Assembly (NCBI GenBank): GCA_963922205.1
Contig: CAWUHX010000024.1
Span: 1,736,001-1,800,000 of the forward strand
Direction of reading: 5' to 3'
Source: Romanomermis culicivorax
Taxonomy: Eukaryota; Nematoda; Enoplea; Mermithida; Mermithidae
Length of the DNA: 64,000 nucleotides
The position numbers and the translations under genes are program-made. This document shows positions 44,641 to 57,310 of the stretch, piece by piece; within the stretch, counting starts at the first letter, position 1; every line of letters starts with the position of its first letter. Below the pieces are notes generated by a model, which saw nothing but the letters and a program-made list of their open reading frames with translations, ran no database searches and was not told the origin of the DNA.

Positions 44641-45513
44641 ACTTTCAGTATCCTGTTAGTCCACAATTCATTGCTTTTGAAGGGACGTCTTTGAAAAAAA
44701 ATTGAGGAGAACACTTGCTTTCAAAAAAAGAACTGCATTCACAATTTTTTCAAAATATGTAGCAACAGAGTATGGTACATTTTGCTGTACAATACTTGTT
44801 ACTTGTTGGGGGATCCTATTCATTCTCAATGAGTCATATTTTAATCAAGTTTTGTTATTTAGTACATTGCTCAGATAAGTTTTCAATAGGGCTATTACAG
44901 AATGAATAGGATCTTTAGAGTTTTGATTTGTATATATTAATTATTTTATCAATAAACAAACAATGCTGCTGAGACCGAAGAATAGCTTATTAGGGAGTCC
45001 TTTCATTTCAAAATAATCAACGCTCAAAATTTTGACAACTGGGAATTAGCAAATCAACTTTAATGATCTTGGAAGTTTAAAAAAATTATGATCAACGTCA
45101 GTATCATAAAGGGAAAATTTGTTAAACAGATCCAAGAGGCATTCCATACCTGCGACCCTGCTGCTTCAACAAATGAACGTTTCAATAAATGAATGCATGC
45201 ACAAATCAGCATAACAGATTTCCAAGTGTCAACTTCTGACAAAGGCCACCAGTCATTCTTGCTGTATTACTGCTGCCACAATCAATGCACATACACTTAG
45301 AGAAAAGAAAATTGATTGGAAAAAATGTGATCAGGAAAGATCACAAACATGAACATTTTTGGAGCATGCAAAATTTGCCCACATATTTTCTTCCATTGTT
45401 TTTTGGTCCACTGTGGGCAATGTAAATTCGTCTGCATTCCTTTTGATTTTTAAATATTTGGTCCAACTATTCATTTGTCCTATTGGTACTTTTTTTACAG
45501 ATTTTGATACAAA

Positions 45514-46080
45514 ATGGATGCCGTTCCAATTCCTCCAGTTATGCCACTTTGGGAGCAACCGTCAATGGAAATTTGATGCCTATCAACATGGAAGCTGCAA
45601 CTAGACATCATGTAGAACTTGATCGATGAAAAACATGCAGCCAACAGGCAAGTGAAGGATGCCGAAAAGAACCAGGTCATGTACGCCCATCTGGGAGCTG
45701 AGGATATATGATGGTTCAAACATTTGTGGGCTATGGCTCAAATACGAACAATATCGCACAACAACTTTTACAATGCCATCATGGCGATCTTTGAGCAACT
45801 GATACTGCAACCTGTCATGTTTTACCGGTTCCAAATGTGCAAGCAAAGTAGGGATGAATCAGCATAAGAATATCTTAGTTGGCTACAAACTTTACAAGCC
45901 TGTTGTAAATATCATAATTTAGAAGCAGATGCTGACCTCACCTATATGCTCGCCCAAAATTGTTATTTGCAGGAAACACAAAAACAATTATTTTCAATGC
46001 GCAACGCATGCTGGATGTTCATGTCAACATCATGCAGGCTGCCAAAAATGCTGAAAGCATTAATTCAAAAATATAACTGT
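45514..46080 (+). pseudogene. Gag-like capsid relic, arm 1
   Basis: Starting at an ATG (45514) 13 bases after a ttttttacag acceptor, the plus strand encodes PIPPVMPLWEQP. In a second frame come NNFYNAIMAIFEQLILQP, then MCKQSRDES, a stop, EYLSWLQTLQACCKYHNLE and TYMLAQNCYLQETQKQLF. The pattern F/Y-R-F...Q...ES..EYL..L+.L...C.Y...A is that of the C-terminal capsid region in Ty3/gypsy Gag proteins. The frame has several TAA/TGA stops (near 45600, 45707, 45866). No zinc knuckle is recognised after it. The minus-strand frames over this segment are shadows. Confidence 0.55.
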
Positions 46081-46095
46081 ACCTTTTATGTTTAA

Positions 46096-47384
46096 TTGTG
46101 TAATTATCACAAATAAAAATGTCACTTCTAGAATGTTTGTGTACTTTAACAATAATTCATCTGATGTTTGACTGCACTTTTTGTTTTTTAAAATGCTGAA
46201 AATACAAAAAATAATTTAAAAAATACAAAAATAGAACAGGCTAAACTTTGTTCTCAAAGATTAGATGACTGTTCTATCATACTGTATAAAAAAGGGAAGA
46301 TGTATATATATTCAACTTTCCTATTGAAACATCAAAGTTATGAGTTAACAAGCCATTTTAACATTGAACAAAACTTGTGACTTTTTGCATATAACAAACT
46401 TAATATTAAACAATAACAGAAAAATATCACATTTAAAATTTCCTTTAATGTGCCCTTTCCAAACCTTATGTTTGAAAAAATTATTATTTTTTAAGTTAAA
46501 CTTTTTTCAAACATTAAAATATCTGAACTACAATTAATACCATACACAAAATGCTAAGATAAAAGTCCTATGTTCCAAAAGTTGACATCGAGTTTAGGCC
46601 ATGAGTTTAAGTGATGTCTGCCATCTGCTGATTAGGGTTTCACAACCCTTATCAGCAGATAAAAAGGGAGGACATGAAATTTGGGGCAGTGAAACGATTG
46701 AAATTTCAATTCTAACTCTGTTTTTTGTATTGTGGAGCTTTGAGCTCATACCAATTTAATAATAATTGGAGTTTTAAATTTGAAATTTAATTTAAAATCT
46801 AATAAATTAAAATTAAAAAACTAAATTTCACATGTTTTACAAAAAATTTAGGATTCTTGTAAACATATAGGTTACTGGTTAATTGTTCAATCCTTTTACA
46901 GTTTAGGCTGAATTTTTTTTATATAAATGCATTTATTCTTTGTCATCCCCTAGATATGATGTTTCAATGCTTTTTTCACCTTTATATACATGTGAGTTTG
47001 TAATGCCGAACTTCAACAATTTTCAGAATCTACAAAATAAAAAATAAAAAAACGAAAAAACAAAAAGTTGAAGTTGTAGAGTACATATATTTTCACTTTA
47101 TATCTGTTTTCCAGGCCTTGTATAATTCTAGTGTAACCCATAGCTCTTTCTTGATTGGTATGTTGAATTTTTTGCTCTTGTTTTTTGTTAACACAAGTTT
47201 TGCGCAGAGGAAACAGCAGTTTTCCACCATGACAATACAGCAAAATTAAATGCAGAAGATTCCAAGTAGGTAAAACAGTACATTTGATCAAACCTTCCTA
47301 TGGCTGTTTGTATTTGTTACTTCTTCACATCCTTCTGTTAATATTTTAGGATGTCCGAGATGGAGTACAAACTGCAAATATCTA
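46096..47384. other. Loop of the palindrome
   Basis: 1.3 kb, AT-rich, with a stem-loop at 46626-46660 (CTGCTGATTAGGG...ACCCTTATCAGCAG, 14-base stem) and, at its right side, a Polinton polymerase fragment listed separately. The part at 46570-46620 resembles 37105-37165 in inverted order. Confidence 0.5.
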
Positions 47385-47400
47385 ACATAAAAGGTACAGT
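47010..47400 (-). pseudogene. Polinton-type DNA polymerase B fragment
   Basis: Minus-strand sequence with LGHPKILTEGCEEV, then LIKCTVLPTWN, GGKLLFPLRKTC and an ERAMGYTRIIQGLENRYKV segment. It matches segment by segment the larger PolB relic at 53.5-54.0 kb (GHPKILAEGFEEV, MIKCMVYHHP, GGKFLFALCKTC, DRALNGSWVIVELYKALEKGYKV). This region lies between motif A and motif B of protein-primed PolB. It is a short isolated piece in the palindrome loop, with no other polymerase motifs. Confidence 0.7.
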
Positions 47401-49108
47401 TATATATTTGAATAATTGCTTTCAGCATTTTTGGCAGCCTGCATGATGTTGACATGAACATCCAGCATGCGTTGTGCATTGAAGATAATTGGTTTAGTGT
47501 TTCCTGCAAATAACAATTTTGGGCGAGCATATCGGTGAGGTCAGTATCTGCTTCTAAATTATGATATTTACAACAGGCTTGTAAAGTTTGTAGCCAACTA
47601 AGATATTCTTATGTTGATTCATCCCTACTTTGCTTGCACATTTGGAACCGGTAAAACATGACAGGTTGCAGTATCAGTTGCTCAAAGATCGCCATGATGG
47701 CATTGTAAAAGTTGTTGTGCGATATTCTTCGTATTTGAGCCATAGCCCACAAATGTTTGAACCATCATATATCCTCAGCTCCCAGATGGGCGTACATGAC
47801 CTGGTTCTTTTCGGCGTCCTTCAGTTGCCTGTTGGCTGCATGTTTTTCATCGATCAAGTCCTACATGATGTCTAGTTGCAGCTTCCATGTCGATAGGCAT
47901 CGAATTTTCATTGATGGGTGCTCCCATAGTGGCATAACTGGAGGAATTGGAACAGCATCCATTTTGTATCAAAATCTGTAAAAAAAGTGCAAATAGGATG
48001 AATGAATAGTTGGCCCAACTATTTAAACATCTAAAGGAATGCAGACGAATTTACATAGCCCATAGTGGACCAAAAAACAATGAAGGAAAATAAGTGGGCA
48101 AATTTTGCATGCTCCAAAAATGTTCATGTTTGTGATCTTTCCTGATCACATTTTTTCCAATCAATTTTCTTTTCTCTAAGTGTATGTGCATTGATTGTGG
48201 CAGCAGTAATACAGCAAGAATGACTGGTGGCCTTTGTCAGAAGTTGACACTTGGAAATCTGTTATGCTGATTTGTGCATGCATTCATTTATTGAAACGTT
48301 CATTTGTTGAAGCAGCTGGATCGCAGGTATGGAATGCCTATTGGATCTGTTCGACAAATTTTCCCTTTATGATACTGACCTTGATCATAATTTTTTTAAA
48401 CTTCCAAGATCATTAAAGTTGATTTGCTAATTCCCAGTTGTCAAAATTTTGAGCATTGATTATTTTGAAATGAAAGGACTCCCTAATAAGCTATTCTCTG
48501 GTCTCAGCAGCATTGTTTGTTTATTGATAAAATAATTAGTATGTACAAATCAAAACTCTAAAGATCCTATTCATTCTGTAATAGCCCTATTGAAAACTTA
48601 TCTGAGCAATGTACTAAATAACAAAACTTGATTAAAATATGACTCATTGAGAATGAATAGGATCCCCAACAAGTAACAAGTATTGTACAGCGAAATGTAC
48701 CATACTCTGTTACTACATATTTTGAAAAAATTGTGAATGCAGTTCTTTTTTCGAAAGCAAGAGTTCTCCTCAATTTTTTTCAAAGACGTCCCTTCAAAAG
48801 CCATGAATTGTGGACTAACAGCACATTGTTGCGCCATTGTGGCTAACCTATCTGCTTCTCTCCTGGCATCCTTGTTCTTTTTCCAGGAATCCATCAACAA
48901 CTGGTGTAATGAATACACAAGGTATCTGTGCACCTTTTCCAAAATCCAGTAGATCCGCAGGTTGTACTTGCAGTTGGTCCTTATGTACCCACACATGAAT
49001 TTGTATATTTGGGCCATTGTCCTCTCATCACTGATGAATGTGATGTTGTTTTTGCAGTATTTGTCATACAAGAAGTAGGGCATTTTTGACAAAAGGCCAA
49101 TTTCTGCA
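47385..49108 (-). repeat. Palindrome arm 2
   Basis: Reverse complement of 44305-46095. It lacks the 60-bp segment with the TTTCAG end that is in arm 1, and several arm-1 stops differ. Confidence 0.9.
47400..47966 (-). pseudogene. Gag-like capsid relic, arm 2
   Basis: Homologous to the relic in arm 1 and also broken: the minus strand carries the same Gln/Leu/Cys-rich capsid-like stretch (NCYLQETLNQLSSMHNACWMF at 47530-47450). Confidence 0.5.
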
Positions 49109-49869
49109 CATTTGCTACGAAGCATAAAAATGTTGAATATTAATAATGTTAAAATCATACATGTTGAAACATTCATCAGAATTAATAGAATCATATTTTT
49201 CTTGATTAAATTCAGTAATGTTAGGGTTAAGACACAATGGTTCAAGATCAGAAATTTCACCTCGATAATCATAATATCCATATGACACAACATTTTATTC
49301 TTCATCAGAAGTGCTATCTCCCATGACAGAATCAACCTTAGCATCATCAGATGAATCGAAATGATGTTTTCAAACTATATCATGGATGATACAACAATTT
49401 CAGTTGAGTGATGTTCAAGTTTTATGCATTATTATTGAGGGGAAATTTATAAACATAGTCTTCACATCTACAATGGACAATACTAGGCCTATACCTGATT
49501 TCAAGATGATTCTACCTCAATACTGTACTTTTGGCAATCATGCATTGAGAATGTAAAGATCGATTATTGACAATGCATAATACAACACTAATTTGGGCTA
49601 TAAAATTATACTCGAAAGTAACAGTCCTGGCTTGGAACTGATTAATGCAGACAAAGGAAAAAATTATCAATTAACTAAACAGACAATCTATTCTAATGAA
49701 CCAAAAAACTAATGAACTAATGAAAAACTCATTTTTCATTTAGGAAGTTTAGAAATAGTTAAATTATAAAGACAAAAATTGGATATATATCAGTAAAGAA
49801 TATGGTGCTCTACATAATTCTTTGAAATATCCACTTCTTGAAGCTCATTTACCAATTGTGCAAAAAGTC
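49109..49869. other. Intergenic DNA, no gene seen
   Basis: AT-rich, with short coding-like pieces such as KEYGALHNSLKYPLLEAH near 49800-49850 that I cannot assign. Confidence 0.4.
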
Positions 49870-50332
49870 ATCATTTCTCTCCTCGTTTATTTGTTGATTA
49901 TTCAGACTCTGATTACAACAATTCTACTTTTATTGAGCACATAGTTAACAGGAAAATTCCTGGATGTGTCCATAATCCTTGGTTTACTGATTGTAACTTC
50001 ATTAGCACTGAAAAGTTATATATTATAACCTACAGCAAAGTTGTTTTACAAAGCATTTATAGAGGTACGAGATTTGACTGCTATTGCTTAAAGGTTTATA
50101 AAAATCAAGTGCATCAATGTCCAGGGCATCAATCATTCCACAACACCAATATTCCTCCTTCAATTATAGATTTACATGAAAAAGTTGAATGTATTAGTAA
50201 TTGTTTCAGTTATATTTTGAAGTGGCATAATGGTGAGATTTACAAAGCAATGGAAAAATTGATTTCTATTCACCATAATATATTTTTTACTACTTACAGG
50301 CATAAAATTATTGAGAAGATTATATTCTAATT
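49870..50332 (+). CDS. Open frame of about 150 codons, unidentified
   Basis: The frame is open from about 49870 to TAA at 50328-50330 without a start codon until 50109. It contains CVHNPWFTDCNFISTEKLYI, YRGTRFDCYCLKVYKN, HQCPGHQSFHNTNIPP and FSYILKWHNGEIYKAMEKL. Cys and His residues are frequent (CYC, CPGH), which could be a degenerate metal site. The amino-acid mix looks like protein rather than AT-rich noise. Probably an exon or relic of a transposon gene; family not recognised. Confidence 0.35.
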
Positions 50333-51249
50333 TATTGATAATGATTATTGTTACAAAAGCTAAAATGATGAAGATATGCTTTCTCGTGAAAACTTTAAAA
50401 AACGCCTGAGGGTCATAAAATCTGATGATATAACAGTTTTACCCATTTTTTGCAAAATTTTCACAAAAAATTTTGTGTGGGACACAAATTTTACATATTC
50501 GGAACATGTTTTTCAATGATTACCTATGCTTAAGCATAGTTTTCAGGATATATTTTTCACTGTTTCAGAACACATTTTTTTACAAAATGAATGGAAAATC
50601 ATATCCCAAAACAGTGAAAAATGTGTCCTGAAAACAATGCTTAAACATATGGGATCATTGAAAAAGTGTCTTGAATAAGTGAAATTGTGTCCTGAATAAA
50701 ACTTTTTTGTGAAAATGGTGTAAAAAATGAGTAAAACTATTGAATTGTTAGATTCCAAGAGTCCCATTAAAATTTTTTGGGGAGACATTGCATCATCAAT
50801 TTTAATGTCTGAATCACTCAAGGTACATTGAGGTAGAATTTCAACTGTTCAAGATTCAGTCATACTTTCTACATGAAATTCGAATTCAACCCATAGAAGC
50901 TTTGGGCATACTTTCTCCCATAAAAGTTGAATTTCACACTTTAAAACTTTGGGTGTACTTTCTACACCCCCTGTATCATCCTACACATTTAAAGAAATTC
51001 AGACCATATTACATCATCAGCTTTACTTTCTACACACTGTATTGCCCTGCACATTATATGAATTTGGATTCTGGGCTATACTTTCTACATGCCCTGTATC
51101 CCCCCACAGTTGAGGCAGTAAACTGTGATGTATATGTTTTGTACAGGTGTGTGTTTTGTGTACCCTCTGTATGGGCCCATTGTTTAATTACTGGGGGCAT
51201 ATTGCTCAGGAGTGAATTGTAATGGGAGGGAATTGTCATAGAACTGAGT
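50333..51249. other. Intergenic DNA with a 30-60 bp degenerate repeat
   Basis: Between 50850 and 51110 the words TACTTTCTACA(C/T) and TTGAATTTC(ACACTTTAAA) recur at about 50-60 bp spacing. No gene. Confidence 0.45.
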
Positions 51250-51790
51250 CAGACAACTGGCTTTTATTTTGTAATATCACCTCACAGCTTCGATTTTTTT
51301 CACTCAAATTCCTTGAGAGGAATTCTTGTTGCATCTTTTCTGAGGCACCCTGTTGCACAGCCATTGTAAATTGATTGATGAAATTTTACCATTGATTCAA
51401 CTAATATCTTTTCTTTGTCTAATCTGAACATTTTCAAGGTTTCTTGCTTCCCATTAAGGGCATTTTTAGTGGAATTAAACAGCATTCTTGTATCAATTTT
51501 CAGAATGTGCAGACACCTATAGCCCTCAAAACAGTACATAAATTTAATTTAAGTTTTAACACAATATGCCAGACATTAGTGGCAACAGAAATCAAGAAAA
51601 AATTCTGCGCATCTAAGGTGTGCAAACAAGGCCTAAAAGGACTTTCTCGGTTTATTTTGACTTCCATCTTGTCACCTTAAAATGGAGTAAAAAGTGTAAA
51701 GTAAGGGATTAGAAGATATGGTTTTCATACTTGCATATAGAGCATTGTCTTTTCAATGAACATTTGGTTTTAGATTCACATCCTTTCTTA
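51250..51790 (+). repeat. Dispersed repeat family R, copy 2 (uninterrupted)
   Basis: A contiguous copy of the sequence that is split at 28697/31916 by the 3.2-kb element. Its middle (51600-51650) shows the pre-insertion site. Confidence 0.75.
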
Positions 51791-51865
51791 GCTGTGATAT
51801 GTCGATACAAGTAGTAAGGCCAGCCTGCATAGGTCCTATGGTTAAGCATATCCCTATCTTTTGTG

Positions 51866-52470
51866 TATGACCTATAATTTGTCATGCACATGTATGGTTA
51901 AGCATGCAGGTTCTAGAATTACTGTGATAGTAGAATTATGGTAATATTCGGATCATGGTAATAGTAGAGTTAGGGTAGCAGTGGTCTTACTGTAGGTGGA
52001 AAAGGAAAATTGATGTCAAACAAAAAATGGAAAAATGAAAAATAATGTGGAACAAAAAATAAAAAACAAAAATGGATGTGAAAAATAAAAGGAGTATACA
52101 AAAAACAAAACAAAAAGTAAGCATGTATAGAAAATGACTTCCTCTGCAGGCAGATGAAGTCTCTCAAAAATTCGCACCCCCAGACCCCCTTTGACAAAAG
52201 GGCCTGCGGGCATAAATATAATTGCAGGTCCCATTTCTAAATCTTTCCAGTCAGTAATTGTCAGATTGGTCATATTAGTCAGTAATGGTCTCTTCTATAA
52301 GTAAAATCTTCAAAAAGTCTATACATGATGAAACATCATTCCTACGGGTTCATTCATATAAAGTCAATTGCTCGTGGAAAAATGACCAAAAAGGATCTGT
52401 TATAGAAAAAATGACCAGAATGAGCCTGGTATAGAAAAACGTGTAGAAAATTTGGAGATCTTATGGCATT
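51866..52470 (+). repeat. Direct repeat left of the Polinton relic
   Basis: Shares with 61560-62090 long words such as AGCATGCAGGTTCT.GAATTACTG, GGTGGAAAAGGAAAATTGATG, TCTATACATGATGAAACATC and AAAAAGGATCTGTTATAG. Same orientation. The frames inside (Phe-rich, minus strand) are from AT-rich sequence. Confidence 0.85.
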
Positions 52471-52546
52471 CAAAAAAACCTTTATGTAAGAAAAGAAAAA
52501 ACTTTTAAATCAATGTACCAATTTTGTTTTATTGTGAAATAAATAT

Positions 52547-55500
52547 TTAGTCCAACCAACCATAAGGAAATGTACAAAAATTATGTTTCAAAATATGTTT
52601 ATCATATACTACCCTAAATTTTATCAAAGTTTTACGGCTAACAACTTTGTGATCTTGCTGGCGCTTAATGCAAAGACTGTGTACATTTACTTCTTCTTGT
52701 CCCTTGTTTTTTACAAAAGCAAAAACCATTCCTCATCATAGTGAATAAAACTTTTATCATCATGTCTGACTTTGATGACATGATGATATTGTTTGGTAGA
52801 TGGGTTGTACACTCTGTAAGCATAATTCCTAGGCCCTCCACTAACAAACTCTGTAATGTAAGATCCAGGGCCATATTCATGTAGCTCGTCAGTCATTTCA
52901 CTCAAACACCATCCTGTCATTACTTGATATTGTTGTTTGTCAACTGTTGAGAAATAAATAATACTGTCTGTATCAAAATACAATACTTGACATTTTAATT
53001 GCTCCATGTAAGAATTTAACTTAAGTCTAGCCTGGGCAGTAGTATAAGCTGCTATAACAGCATTTGTATTACCTATAACCTCAGCAAAATCATTATGTTG
53101 ACAGTAGGTCCTTGACACCAGTTGCTCATTGATTAATCTAACACTTTTAATAATGTTGACAACATTCATCACGAGTTCAAAATATTCTTTAGATGCATTG
53201 TCGGTAATCATCTTATCCATATTGTTTCATTGACTAAACTAAAAAAACATAAACTAAGTATGCAAAATAGATAATTACAAAAATTATGCAAAACTACCTT
53301 TCCCCAAAATGAATTTAGCATCAGTTTAGCTAAAGTCTTCTTTCCAGGATTTTTTGAAATTTTATCCAGTGAAATATTCTCTCTGTTGTAGACTCCCATT
53401 TCTTATTCCTGTTTTTGCTCACCCATCTGAACTCTAGCAGGGTAACCTCCACTCTCCTATAAAAACTGGCAATCAAAATTGACTACATTTTAAAAATTAT
53501 AAAACTTAATACTTTGATTTTCATGAAAGTGTTAACATATTGAGTGAACAAACCACCATCAGGGTTCCTGGTTGGTTGATATTGTTCAAGATTATCGTAA
53601 TGCCAAACTTCAAAAATCTTGAGAATCTGAAACAGAAAATGAAAATATTTGCATAGGAAAGGCAAATTATTATTATTATTACAGTAAGAATATACCTTAT
53701 ATCCTTTTTCTAAAGCTTTGTATAATTCTACTATAACCCATGAACCATTTAATGCACGGTCTTCGTCATTATACTCCCATATGGTCTTTTGCAAGTCATG
53801 TGTACAAGTTTTGCACAAAGCAAAAAGAAATTTACCACCATGTTGATATGGTAGAACAGGATGGTGGTAAACCATACATTTGATCAAACCTTCATAAGGC
53901 TGACCTCTTCAAAGCCTTCAGCCAGTATTTTCGGATGACCTGTGGGATATTTCCCATATTTGTTGATGAACAGATATGAGCTGCACACATCCATGTAATT
54001 GATTTTTTCTACAGGTTCTTATGTACTTAATTTTCATTGTACTTAATTTCATGGTATAATTTTACAGCATTAGTACTACCAACGAAGAAAGCTAAAAACA
54101 ACAACAAAACTTTTGACAAAATGAAACAGAATAAATTTTGAAATTTTACCTTCTCAAGGGTTTATAGGTTCAGGTGTTTCAACTGTATCAAAAAATGTTT
54201 TCCTTTCAGAATTTGAATGAATTTGTTGTAACAGTTCATATTCCCACATTTCAATTACATTATAACCAGCTGATTGAAGTTCTATCGCACAATTAAATGT
54301 GCACCCATATGCATTGCTTGCTTTTGTATTGTGATTAGCTGTTAATTGATGTCTATTTTTGTAAATTTTGGACAACCATGCAAATAACAATCATAAAATT
54401 CATAAATAGTTCTTCTTTTAACGAACAAACAAACAAACAAATAGATATTAAAATTTTTAAAATTTTGGCAAAACTACCTGATAAACCATCAACCTTGTAT
54501 TTTCCAATTTAAACTTCACTGCCATTAAGTTTATGTCATATATACAATTTTTCATTTTTATATGTTAACCATTTTAACCATTTTAAGGCGATAACAGACT
54601 GCCTTTCCTTTTTACCATAGCCTTTGTACAGTATTACTCCAATACTATTGGGTTTCAAAAATAAACATGGGAAAACAAGATTACAAGTGCATAGTTATTG
54701 ATTTTTCAAAAGGATCAACATCTGTTTCCTCCATAAAAATATCCCTAAATTTCATACAACACTGCTGTAAAACTTGCACTTCGCTATGACAATAATCGAG
54801 TAATTCCTTGTCAAAGTTAAATTGACACTCCTAAAAATAACACAGCTCTAAATGCAAAAACTTATGTAATTTTACAAACTTAATGTTTCAATTTTTTTAT
54901 TATATCATCCCAAGAATGCTGCATGAGCTGAGGGTATCATAGCATTGTAACCATACATGTCAGACAATAGGTATGGTCCAATATACCCATAATTTTCCTT
55001 TCTATGAAAGAAATGTGGAAAATATCCTCTACATATTTCACTTATCCCAAATGTTTTTGGTAGAGTGGCTAGAGGCATTAGAAGAAAGTTCAAAGAATCA
55101 ATAATTTTTATGGATCCTACTTTGATACACATCAATTCTAACCTTGGATAAATAAATAAATAAATAAATAAATAAATGAAAATGAAAAACTGTAAAACAA
55201 GTCACCAATTTACCCTTATTAATAATGTTTAGTTTATGATGACCTTTATGGTACAAAAATTGCATTATAAACTGAACATCGAACCCATGAGAATTATGTG
55301 CTATGGCTGTAATGTTTTTCATATCTTTTCCAAAAAGGTAAACCCAGAAATTATTTAGACATGTTGATCTTTTGAATACACGCTCCCGTTGACCACATGT
55401 ATTGCAACGAAAACCTGCTTCGCTTTGATGACACTGATCGCATGCAGTATGAACAATGCATAAATTTGGTTCATGTTCAAATAGGTCACCTAACTTCATT

Positions 55501-57239
55501 TGTCATAAAACTTTTTCCTGGGTAGTGTCGAAATCATAAAAAACAAATTTTTGATTAATGAGACACTCATCAGTAATTCTTGTTTCATCATCAACTAGCC
55601 AAGTATTCTCATCATTAACACCCTCATCATTTGTTTCAAAAACATCTTCCTCCTTAACTTGCTCATTACCAACAGGTTGCATAAAACATAAGTGTCCTGA
55701 AATATAAAAATTTTTAAACAAAAATAAAAATAATAGCCTATCTAATACTTTTTTTTGGTACCCTTATATTGCATGTTTTGCATTCAAAATCCACAGTTAT
55801 GAGTCTTACAATGCACTTATTGAACCAGTGTATCACATTGCTTGCACACTTTGAAACAGTCACAAATAGATGCCCCAGTTTTTTGACATTTCGATTGTCC
55901 TTTTTGAGTAAAACTACTTTGTGTGGAGTAAAGCACTGATCATTTTTAAAATATCAGTGACAATCTTTGCATTTTTGAGCATAAAATTGATTACATGGTA
56001 ATGTTTTTTAACACAAAGGGCAAAAGTTCTTGCATCTATGTTCCACTTTGTTATTGTAAGCTAAATCGCAATAAGGACAAAAGTAACTGCAGTCAAAAAA
56101 ACCAGGCATCTTTGTAATGACCAATTAATGATTGTCATGGTGGTAAATATTCAAAGCATGCATTGCTTCAAATCCTTAAAACTTTAAATGTCCACAAAAT
56201 AACAGAAAAGTAAAAACATGCTAACCTCTAAATATTAAATCCTTAAACTGTTGTTTGCTAAAAATTTTGATTTGAATCAGGTAATAGAAAAGCTTGCAGT
56301 TTTTCAAAGTGATAAAATCCATAAGACCCTTGATAATTAGCTAAAGGTGCCTAAGTCATCAATTTTTTAGCAACTTTTGTTTGCAGTACATGTGTCTTGT
56401 CAAACTTTCATATATTTCCCTACTTGTACACTGTGTTCAAATCTTTTTTATGAACATAAGCTCTGGCAACTACGAGAGCTCTAGCAAAACACAAATTATC
56501 ATCATTATGGATTTAAATGATGCAATGTTGGTCTTTCAGGAAATTGTTATGTTTTAAATATTGATGAGCATTGTGAATACCTTAAAATTGAAAATTAAAA
56601 ACAATATGCAAAGAAAAATGAAAGGAAAAGTTTTTAAAACATTAAAATGCAAACAAGTAATTAAGGGAGTAATTTAATTAGCTTACCATCACCAGTAGGT
56701 GGTGTTACAACAATAGTTCGAACTGTAGCTTCTTGACTATCAATTTGAATTTGCTCGTCTGATTGAAGAAGAGTGTTAAGAGTATTTATGATCAAATCAC
56801 CTGTTAAAGCATATTTTGGCCTGAAAGGTATCAAAACCCGTCTTTTTGTCAAATTTGGATGGTCAAAGGAAAAGCCCATAAGTGCATTATCATCGACATT
56901 CTCTGATACTCATTCAACTATGTTTTGAAATGTTGGCACAAGTCAAGCATTTAAATCATCCATACGTTCAGTATTACGAAAGTACGAAGAGTACTCACAA
57001 CCTTCAGTATTAAAACATCTAATATTTACCATCCTGGGTTGAACTAACTCAAAAAAATCATCCCGAACAAAAAATGTATTTGTTATACCCCCACAGCCAA
57101 TCTGAACTGGTTCGTAAATTTCTTGTTCATCAGAACTGTGTGGTGTATGAGTTTTGTACTAATGATTTTCATCATCATCATCATAATCTAAAATAATTTC
57201 TTCTTCTTCATTGAAAATTCAACTTGTATTCAAAGACAT
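52547..57239 (-). pseudogene. Polinton/Maverick protein-primed DNA polymerase B, multi-exon relic
   Basis: PolB copies the Polinton genome from a protein primer. On the minus strand: an acidic N-terminal part (57239-56687) ending at a GTAAGC donor. A Cys/His zinc-binding region (about 56100-55780; FDCSYFCPYCDLAYNNK, HRCKNFCPLC). Exonuclease motifs: FYDFDTTQ (Exo I, 55530), HNSHGFDVQFIMQFL (Exo II, 55290) and the IIDSLNFLLMPL segment with a YFPHFF region (55100-55000). GCTFNCAIELQSAGYNVIEMWEYE (54300-54240). Motif A, YMDVCSSYLFINKYGKYP (near 53980), then GHPKILAEGFEE. Motif B, KLMLNSFWGK (53330). Motif C, VLYFDTDSIIYF (52985-52950). The C-terminal YDKHILKHNFCTFPYG ends at 52547. At least eight breaks or introns occur, some with TTTCAG acceptors (for example at 55699). 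YFDTDS keeps the catalytic acids, but the gene as a whole is not open. Confidence 0.88.
55145..55178. repeat. (AAAT)n microsatellite in the PolB relic
   Basis: About eight AAAT/ATAA units in a row inside a non-coding part. Confidence 0.85.
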
Positions 57240-57310
57240 GTTTTTCTTCAACATTCTTCCCCGACCTGATCTGCTGTATATGTGAAATCTGTTTACATAT
57301 TGAAAGGTTC
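57240..57310. promoter_or_regulatory. Divergent intergenic region between the two Polinton gene blocks
   Basis: About 70 bp separate the putative PolB start (minus) from the first plus-strand gene. A bidirectional promoter would have to lie here, but I see no definite element. Confidence 0.35.

Larger units (their letters stand above)
44305..46095 (+). repeat. Palindrome arm 1 (inverted copy at 47385-49108)
   Basis: About 1.8 kb. Its sequence returns in reverse complement at 47385-49108; for example the same 81-residue frame (MLAHLEPVKHDRLQYQLL...) occurs at 45846-45601 on the minus strand and 47630-47875 on the plus strand with one or two changes in the first 35 residues. Similarity is about 93-95 percent by eye. 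Arm 1 has an extra segment of about 60 bp ending in TTTTTACTTTCAG at 44588-44650 that arm 2 lacks. Confidence 0.9.

Noticed and set aside
45601-45846. 81-aa frame conserved in both palindrome arms as a gene
   Set aside because: It lies antisense to the gag-like relic; conservation reflects the duplication and not selection on this frame.
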